Assembly (NCBI GenBank): GCA_019188255.1
Contig: JAETXT010000003.1
Coordinates: forward strand, 6,386,001 to 6,450,000
Origin: Verticillium longisporum
Lineage: Eukaryota; Ascomycota; Sordariomycetes; Glomerellales; Plectosphaerellaceae
DNA: 64,000 bases
Direction: 5' to 3'
This document shows, piece after piece, positions 56,570-64,000 of this stretch (position 1 is its first letter; each line of letters opens with the position of its first letter). The position numbers and the translations under genes are program-made. The notes beneath the pieces were generated by a model that saw only the letters and a list, made by a program, of their open reading frames with translations, ran no database searches and was not told where the DNA came from.

Positions 56570-57525
56570 ATGGCGCCCGATAAAAAGATTGACGTCCTCG
56601 GCGCGCTGCCAGCACGTACAGAACGAGAAAGGATATGGAACACACAAAACTTGGGACTGCGCCTCGGCTCTGACCTGCTGGCGGCCGCCAGCGCCGCGGC
56701 CTTGGTTGCCCCTGTGATATCCATCATTGACCGGTGCGTCCTCGCAATGCGTTGTCTTTTCTGCTCGGGGAAAAAGAACACAACAGCCCTGAGAAGTGCC
56801 GCGACTAACATGACCACAGCTCCATCATGGAGAATGCATCAGGCTCCAAGACGCTGGGCGACTCGATCAAATCATCCTTCCGCACGCTGCTGCTCCGACC
56901 CCACGCCCTCCTCTTCTCCAAACCCGCCGCGCTCATCTTCCTCGTCTACGGAAGCACCTACCTGACCGCGAACACGCTCGACACCGTCTCCTCGACCGTC
57001 GCGAACAAGCCCGCCACCACCGTGACAGCTGGCACGGCCAAGTTTGCCGCCTCCTCGGCCGCCAACATTGGCGTCTGCATCTACAAGGACCAGGTCTTTG
57101 TGCGCATGTTTGGCCCCCCCGGCGTCGTCCCGCGGCCCGTCACTCCAGCCTCCTACGCCCTGTTCGCCGTGCGCGACTGCATCACCATCTTTGCGAGCTT
57201 CAATGTGCCGCCGTTGCTGGGGCCCTGGATCAGCGAGCGCATGGGCGCCGAGCTGAGACGCAAGGTCGACGGCATGACCGTCGCCCAGTTCATGGCGCCG
57301 GCCGCCGTACAGGCCATCAGCACGCCTCTCCACCTGCTCGGCCTCGATCTGTATAACAGACCGGGCAGCGGCGCCGTGGTGCCCTGGAACGAGAGGTGGG
57401 CCGCCGTCCGCAAGAACTGGGCCATCAGCGTCGCTGCGAGGATAGGCCGTATCGTGCCCGCTTTTGGCGTCGGCGGCGTTGTGAACACAAAGGTCAGGCG
57501 GAACCTCATGGAGAGGCTGGTCTGA
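56570..57525 (+). CDS. Fungal multi-pass membrane protein, probably mitochondrial
   Basis: Conserved fungal protein whose function I do not recognise. Exons 56570-56733 and 56820-57525 (donor GTGCGT, acceptor CACAG); 289 residues from the MAPDKKIDVL start. That start is preferred because the preceding in-frame stretch from 56453 contains a tandem repeat. Landmarks are TERERIWNTQNLGLRLGSDL, the helix LLAAASAAALVAPVISIIDR, SFRTLLLRPHALLFSKPAAL, YGSTYLTANTLDTVSST, IGVCIYKDQVFVRMFG and a Pro-rich helix FASFNVPPLLGPWI. The closing part (VAARIGRIVPAFGVGGVVNT) is basic. Several amphipathic or hydrophobic helices with many Arg/Lys and few acids suggest a mitochondrial membrane, which is inference. 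It converges on VPS36. Confidence 0.8.
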
Positions 57526-57817
57526 TAAGTGCCTCTCTGCTCTGCTCTGCACTGCGCTCGGGCCGCACCGCCCAGAAGTGGCTTCGGTTTTCCAGCCTGA
57601 TCGATAATCGGATATGGCGTTTCGGGGGAATCGGGTGATGTCTGCTTTTTATCTGCAACTGTATAACAACAACAAAAGGAGGGGCAAGTCCTCCCCCACG
57701 GCTGGCTAATGAACAACACATCAAGAAGATACATAGAAGGGACAAATAGATGGGGACGCACACGTTTTTAATGAGTTGAGGTGCGGCAGGTAGACTTGGG
57801 GCTCCCCCCCACCCTTA

Positions 57818-59873
57818 TCAAATGAAGCCCGCCTCTTTGAGCGCGCGTGTGATCTGGTCATCCTCCGTCGTCCGCTTCTTGACGCGCCGCTTGTGACGTT
57901 CGCCTGTGTCGATAAAGTTCTCCCAGAACTTGAGACCCTCGATACCCTCCTCGCGACAGAGCACGCCGCGCTCTTCGGCCATTTCCAGCTCTTCCTCGGC
58001 CACGCCGATGCTCCAGCCAAACCGCTCGGCCGCGTCGCGTGCCGTGACGCCACGGCCAAACATGCGCCAGTCCCATGCCACCTCGCGCTCGGGAGGAAAC
58101 TCGTGAAGGTCTGCCAGCCATGACTTGAGCGCCTTGATGGTCGTCTCGTCGGTCCTGTCACTGCTCTGGACCACCATGACACCGCTCTTGAAGGTGCGCA
58201 GCCGCACGGGGAGCTTGAGCGACTCCCACATTTGGGCCGCCTTCTCAAAGTCCATGGGGCTGACGAGCTCGACACCGCCGCGGGCCCGGTTGAACATGGC
58301 CCATAGGTCGACCAGACTCAAAACCCCGCCCGCCTTCTTGAGGACGCCACGGGCGTCGTCTGTCAGAAACTCGGCCAGATTGCGAGCCAGCTCCGAGAGG
58401 TAGAGCTTCTCGGAGCTGCTTCCGCTGACTATGTCCTTTGTCGTAATCAGCCCGAGCTGGCTGGCCGACTCGGCGAGCAGCGCGTTCGCCTCAGAAGCCG
58501 CCGCGCCACTGCCCCCGTTGGCCTGCCGCGCGAATCTCTCTGCGAGCGCCACAATCTCTTTCGCCGAGGCCATGAGAGCGTCCAAGTCCTCGAAAGCGCT
58601 GCCAATCATGACCTCGTTATTCTTGCGCATGTCGAGACCGCGCTGCTCAAGCCCGGCAATGCCTACTCCTTTCTTCCGTTCCGGGCCTGAGCCTGACGGT
58701 GACTGGCCATGAGCCCCATTTTCACTCGAGGCTCGACCGCTTCTCGGTACCGGCGGGGCTCCTTGCAAAGCCATTTTCGCTGCGCGATGGAGTTTTTGAG
58801 CCTTTCGTGGAAGATCTTCTCGCCTCCCCCTCGGAAGGATATCTTGACGCTCTCCGCCGTGTCAGACCCAGACCCAGCGGTAGGTCCCTTCAGAACGGGT
58901 CCCGGTGACTCTATCCGTTGAGGAGCCTCCTTGAGAGCTGATGTCGGTGTGTTTTGGCCCAAGAGCGGCGCACCGCATATTTCACATGTTAGCAACGACG
59001 CATGGTTGAGGAACGTACACCGAGGACATTGGGAATGGGCGCTGGGGTCGAGCGGCGATGGCTGCATCGGTTGCTGCGGAGGAGGCGTGACTACGCTGCT
59101 GGACGATCTTGCCCACAGCGGGGGCGCGCCCGTTTCTCCTGTTCGCGAGTTTGATCGTTGGGGTTGCGTTGCGGCAGGCAGCGGCCCGGAAGGAGTCGGA
59201 GGTGCTGCAGCGGACCTATTCGTAGCGTTGGAGATGGCCGCCTTTAACACGTGCGCCAACGAGGGCTTGATCCCGCAAGCGAGGCATGGCGGCAGAGGTG
59301 TATGAATGTTGGCCGTGGTTGGATCGAAATTCGAAGGAACTGGGTTTGAGAAGCTGCATATGGTGCAGACCCAGGTCGCAGAGCTGACCGACTGCTGCTC
59401 GGAGGGGGTCTGTAGGGGCCATCGGACGAAGCAGGTGTGTTGGAACCTGAACCAGGACCGATATGAGAGCTTGGCCGTCCGGTGGCCGGGGATATGGCTG
59501 ACGCTCTGGCCATGAGCGAGGAACGCTTCAAGGGTTTCGGTATGAGCGTTATCTTGGCCGACGACTTGAGGAAGCCAGCGTAGAACTCGTAGCGGTCGAC
59601 ATCTTTCAGTTCGAGTGCGACCGAGTGCGTTCGAGGATCTTCTTTGTCGACATAGCAGATTCGGTGCGATGTCAGGTAGACCTGGCCATTTTGATGGTGC
59701 GGCAACTTATACTTCCTGCGAGCTAGAGTCAGCAGCAGTTTGGTCGTAGATCTAGGGTGCATCCTGTCTTACCCTTCATATAGGCCCACATTGTCTTGCA
59801 CAAATAGCAGGACCTCGTCAGGCAGATAGGAAGGCCGAAGAGCGGTGGTGAGGTCGATGGATTTGAGAAACAT
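57818..59873 (-). CDS. vps36: ESCRT-II subunit VPS36 with two NZF zinc fingers, two frame breaks
   Basis: Ubiquitin- and lipid-binding subunit of ESCRT-II, which sorts membrane proteins into multivesicular bodies. Exon 1 is 59873-59773 (MFLKSIDLTTALRPSYLPDE, donor GTAAGA); exon 2 starts at 59715. The GLUE domain is KYKLPHHQNGQVYLTSHRIC through LKSSAKITLIPKPLKRS. The first zinc finger is WVCTICSFSNPVPSNFDP with CLAC, the second CPRCTFLNHASLLTCEIC. The EAP30 winged-helix part runs from about 58700 to 57818 (GIAGLEQRGLDMRKNNEVMI, FSSGVMVVQSS-like region, TARDAAERFGWSIGVAEEEL). Frame is lost at the C5 run (plus 59404-59408) just before finger 1 and at the A4 run (plus 58774-58777) after IAQRK. 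One added base at each restores a continuous family-like protein of about 660 residues. Confidence 0.9.
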
Positions 59874-60906
59874 CCGTCATGTCAGAGCGGCCGCTTTGCC
59901 AGCTTGCTTCGTTGTAGGTCGGTTGATGCGAGGGAGATGGATGACGACCACAGGCTAGCTAGCACGCGTACAAAAGCACATGAAGCTCTGGCAATCGTCA
60001 AGTAATCTATGGGTGCCACATGGTTCGCGGGCGTTAAGAATGGTCGGCCAGGTTCTCGCGGTAAGTTTGGGTTGCGAGTCGTGTGTCGATGACCTTGTGA
60101 GGTGCCCCCCGCGCCCTGAGAGTCAAGGTGTCCATCCCTGTCCTGGCCGGCCGCCCCTCTACTGCTGATAAGCGTGCCGCTAGATAAGACCTGGGGCCAA
60201 ACGTCACATGCTGTTTGCCCCATTTGAGGCAGCGGTACTCGCATCGAAACATTGAAGGCTAACCATGACGTCTGCACTTTCCACGGGTCCGAGGAAAAAG
60301 GCGAGGACGTTACAACGCTGCATTAGGACCCTTGGAGGAATCTGCGAACCTGAAGCTAGAGAAGTGTACTGTGACAGACAGGTAAACAGGATCATGCTGA
60401 CTCATATGTTCGCCATTGGACTGGCCGGTAATCTCGTTGTCGGACACTAAGGTAGGCACTTGAGGGCACTTTGGTGAACACCCCGGAAAATCTGGCTCAC
60501 TTATGTTCGAAGGCCAGATGGCGTGGGTGCAGTAAAAGCTTACGGAAATTTTCTTGATGTACTCGGAGCGAGGTACACTAGGCTTTCCAGCCAACAGGTA
60601 ATATTGGGAAAGCTTCCTTGAGGAATCCTCAGTCACGTGGCTGACCATAAGGTCCGTGCGTTGCGACCCTCCTCTCAAGTAAGGAAGAAGTCTGTGCTTT
60701 GCCCACGGATCCTCTACTCCACAACTTCCTCTCGACTCCTTCACAGCTTCCCACGCACACCCGACAGCAAGCCCGAGTCGACAATAGCAGGCACACCGAC
60801 GAAATCGAGTCTCTAGAACGCCTTCACACGAAAGACAACTAATCAAGGCAGCGTCTTCGGACTATTGGACCACCAACCGACATACGCGCGATTTACCCTC
60901 ACCACC
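59874..60906. other. Divergent intergenic region between VPS36 and the THP3-like gene
   Basis: About 1 kb shared upstream region. A pyrimidine-rich leader ends in the start context CACCACCATGATG. No TATA box, repeat or RNA gene recognised. Confidence 0.45.
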
Positions 60907-62534
60907 ATGATGCCTTCCGGCTGGCAGACCGCACCTCCTGGTCTTCAACGTCCGACTCCTGTTCCTCCCATCTCAAACTACGCCTACCCGCCCAGTAAGT
61001 CTTTGTTCTGTGCAAGACAACACGAAACAAGGCTGACTTTCCGTGCAGACCCAGCCTATACGCCGGTTCAGGTCCGTCAGGGCTTCGGCCAGTATCCTCC
61101 TCACCCTATGCCTCACGCCCCTGTTGCGATGCCCTCGTCCGAAACTATCACTCCCGCACCTGCTGCCCCTCCGCCGAAGGGCAAAGTTGTATTCTCTCCC
61201 TCTGTTCGCGAATATGTTCGTCGTGCTTTCCTACCAGCCAACCTGAACCCGTCCGTCTCTAGAGAGGAGGTCGAGGCCAAGTTGAAGGAGACGATATCCA
61301 GCGCCGTGGACACTGGTAGCATCGACTCCATCGACTGGGATAACATGCCATCACCCACTGCTCTTGTTCAAGCGGCCCGTCATCATGCAGCTGCTACTTC
61401 CATGTTCAATGTGAACGCGAAGAAGCGCAAGTCGACTGATCTCGGCGGCGATGATCAGTCCTCTGCTGTGCCGTGGCGTCATACTAATAGCAACCACTCT
61501 TCGTCCCTTGAGGATCGCATCACACACCCCTCGCCTGATAAACGACCCAGTATGGACGAACCTCTGCCTAAATCCAGTAAGTTCCAGAAGCAGCTGGAGA
61601 AACGCCAGCGCCGGTGGGGTAACTATCAGTCGGCGCCACGATCCCCCACACCTCCGCCGTCAACGGGTCCCGTGATCGGTACCTGTGAGGTTCTTGAGAA
61701 GAGATACCTGAGGTTGACGTCTGCCCCCATCCCGTCCCTGGTGCGACCCGAGCCCGTGCTTCATAAAACTTTGGATTTATTGAAGAAGAAGTGGCGGAAG
61801 GAGAGCAACTATTCCTTCATTTGCGACCAACTAAAATCCGTACGCCAAGACCTGACCGTGCAGCGGATTAAGAATGACTTCACTGTAACGGTCTACGAAC
61901 TGCACGCCCGGATTGCCTTGGAAAAGGGGGACCTCGGTGAGTATAATCAGTGTCAGACCCAGCTGCGCACTCTGTATGCGCTGGGTCTGCAGGGGAACCC
62001 CATCGAATTCAAGGCATACCGTATCCTCTACTTTATCCATACCGCCAACCGCACCGGACTGAATGATGCGATGGCAGATCTAACCACAGCAGAGAAGGAG
62101 AAGGGCCCCATTAAACATGCATTAAGTGTTCGCTCAGCGCTAGCCCTGGGTAACTACCACAAATTTTTCCAGTTGTATCTCGACACCCCCAACATGGGCG
62201 CTTATCTCATGGACATGTTTGTAGTACGAGAGCGTCTCGCAGCTTTGTGCAACATTTGCAAAGCGTGAGTTCTTTCTCCATCTCTTGCTCACCAGAAGTT
62301 CCCTGCTGACACACTCATAGTTACAAACCAGACGTAAAGTTACGATTCATCACTGAGGAACTCGGTTTCGAGTCCGATCACGACGCTGCTCAGTTCATTG
62401 TTGACTACAACGGGCAAGATCTGCTTGAAGAGCGGCAAGATTCCATCTCCCTCTTGACCGGCAAGGCTGGCCCGCTATTCGAGACGGCTCGAAGCGCGGC
62501 CTTCCGCACCGTCGATATCAAGGGACAGATTTAA
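60907..62534 (+). CDS. THP3-like SAC3/GANP-domain protein
   Basis: Likely member of the THP3/LENG8 group linked to transcription elongation, RNA handling and mRNP export in the nucleus. Exons 60907-60994, 61049-62264 and 62321-62534 (donors GTAAGT and GTGAGT, acceptors GCAG and ATAG), giving 505 residues. The N-terminal 250 residues are Pro/Ser-rich with a basic patch (NVNAKKRKSTD, FQKQLEKRQRRW). The SAC3/GANP core begins VIGTCEVLEKRYLRLTSAP, then RPEPVLHKTLDLLKKKWRK, YSFICDQLKSVRQDLTVQRI and VTVYELHARIALEKGDLGEY. It ends with the PCI-like winged helix (DVKLRFITEELGFES). The ATG at 60907 is chosen over the upstream open frame, which begins with TTG. Confidence 0.92.
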
Positions 62535-64000
62535 GGACACCCGTAATTCGTCGGCTGCATATAATATTCCACGTTTGCAGCCATGTAGCACATCTTTTCG
62601 CAGCCGCGTCCGATGAGCACATTGTCAGCCCATGATCATGCCTGCAATGGCCACACGATTCACATACACGTAGCCAACCTCGTCCCTTTCTTTTCTTCTT
62701 TTTACCCTTTCCCCTTAACGACATACCTGGTCACGACACGACCGAATCCGCTACGAGAACCGGACAGGCTTGTCTAGCCAGGCAGTCCAATGGTTTTCAA
62801 ATCACGCGGTCAAAACGCTTGCCTCGTCACGATGCGGTGCGCATGTATGCCTCATATGGTTGTACTCTCTCTCAGGAGCAGACCCGTGCAGCGTCATCGT
62901 GTCCTTGCAAGCACCTTGAAGATGGCTTTCTATCGGACTCTTCTCTATGGCTCGATTTGTCACTTGATACCCTATGATATATATTCTTTACTTACGCGGC
63001 CATCGGGGGCACTTTGGTTTTAACATGCGACGGTTGCTGCCGGACGGTGTTCATTGTTCGAGACGAGCAGGGCATGACGAGTAAGAGAGGAGCCCATATT
63101 TATGGTAGTACTAGATGCCGTGTGCTGAAAAGGAGTCCGAGACAGCCAACTTGGCTTGCTTTTGCAAACCGAGCCGAGTTGACCGTCCGGCGTTGGATGA
63201 ACAAAAGAAGAAGTTTGTTTTACCTTAAGGCTGTGCCTCTTCAGCCCCCTCACAATGCACGTGTGATCCCGAGCGGCGTATGACACGGGATCGCCCGCGT
63301 CCTAGTCAGACTTGTTCGTGAAGGCATTGATGAGCCCGCTTGGAACTCTCGGACTGAAACCGGCATGCGGCCGAGCCGGGCACGAGCCCCGGGGCACATC
63401 CGGGGGAAGGCGGAGATGGACGGGCCTCCACAAGAAATCAATTAATCTGAAGCATCTGATGGATGAGACGAATGAATTGGAATTGGAACGGGGCGCAGCA
63501 AGCCCAATGCTCCAGCAAATCGCACGCGGCGTTTCTTTCTGGAAGATTTGTTCGAAGGACGAGGGCGTCGTCATCGGGGAGGTTGTGACGTGTGTGCGTG
63601 CAGCTCCTTGATTAGGTAGTGCGATGCATTCACTGCTGTGCTGCTACCTCTTGACCAACAGCTTAGTGAGGGCTTGTAGGATGGCCCAAACAACGTCAAA
63701 CGCGAACCGCGCGCCAGCCCGGCGGCCGCGTGCAGGCGGCCTGCCAAATCGCTGAGCCATGGCACAGCCCGCCATGCTCCGAGAGGTGCAGCATGACGAT
63801 GAATGTCTTGCCTGCCTGTACATGTAAAGATAGAGAGACAAGGCTTCACGTCAAGGCGAGACAGGACAGGAGCCCAGTCGCAGCATTACATCGAGGCCCA
63901 AAAAAAAGTGGCATCGAGGCTTCCGATAGATGGGTAGTGGGGAAGCCACCCCCGCCAGGGTAATTCGTGATTCATGCCAGCCGCAGATGGGTCACTTGAT
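62535..64000. other. Right-end intergenic region
   Basis: About 1.5 kb to the window edge with only short unsupported frames and no RNA gene or repeat visible. The next gene is outside the window. Confidence 0.45.

Noticed and set aside
53225..62534. Possible defence or incompatibility island around the HET gene
   Set aside because: The neighbours are housekeeping (channel, ESCRT-II, THP3-like); no NACHT, patatin, prion-like or second incompatibility gene is present.
1..64000. CRISPR array or prokaryotic-type operon
   Set aside because: No spaced direct-repeat array of that kind; introns, a 5S rRNA gene and an intron-bearing tRNA show a eukaryotic nuclear genome.

Overview
The window is nuclear DNA of a filamentous ascomycete (Pezizomycotina, most likely a Sordariomycete). 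The reasons are short 45-90 bp GT-AG introns with CTRAC-type branch sites, GC-rich codon use, fungal-only families (DUF6594, DUF1961, DUF2985, HET, FAS1, THP3-type SAC3/GANP), a dispersed 5S rRNA gene of Neurospora type, an intron-bearing tRNA-Val, and an AT-rich block with the look of repeat-induced point mutation (RIP). No species can be named from sequence alone.

Layout. 1-10.7 kb is a housekeeping block: a 5'-truncated gamma-glutamyl phosphate reductase (proline synthesis), a coiled-coil spindle-pole/septation protein, tRNA-Val(AAC), mitochondrial ketol-acid reductoisomerase (Val/Ile synthesis), a divergently oriented mitochondrial J-protein, and the mitochondrial glutamyl-tRNA(Gln) amidotransferase B subunit. 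12-22.4 kb is gene-poor: a DUF6594 membrane protein, a Thr-rich probable GPI protein, a secreted DUF1961 protein, a 5S rRNA gene and a small secreted/GPI-type protein. 23.3-28.3 kb is a nested transposon island: a RIP-like AT-rich hAT-type element with an 8-bp target duplication, interrupted by a GC-normal pogo/Fot1-type element with 46-bp inverted repeats and a TA duplication. 28.5-47 kb holds surface and carbohydrate genes: a two-FAS1 GPI protein, a sterol-glucosyltransferase-like enzyme, a DUF2985 membrane protein, a GH78-type rhamnosidase with a disrupted 5' part, a secreted LVIVD-repeat protein and a Ser-rich single-pass wall-sensor-like protein. 48.5-49.3 kb is a fold-back-like element carrying inverted arrays of a 23-bp minisatellite. 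50.4-62.5 kb holds a TRPY/YVC1-type vacuolar channel, a HET-domain protein, a probable mitochondrial membrane protein, ESCRT-II VPS36 and a THP3-like protein.

The genes do not form an operon or an obvious biosynthetic cluster. Several conserved genes (spindle-pole protein, DUF6594, YVC1, VPS36) are broken only by single missing bases inside short homopolymers, mostly C/G runs. I read this as a systematic homopolymer-shortening error in the sequence rather than gene death. The most unusual biology is the nested transposon island with its RIP-decayed tRNA-like sequence and adjoining hairpin, and the minisatellite fold-back element.
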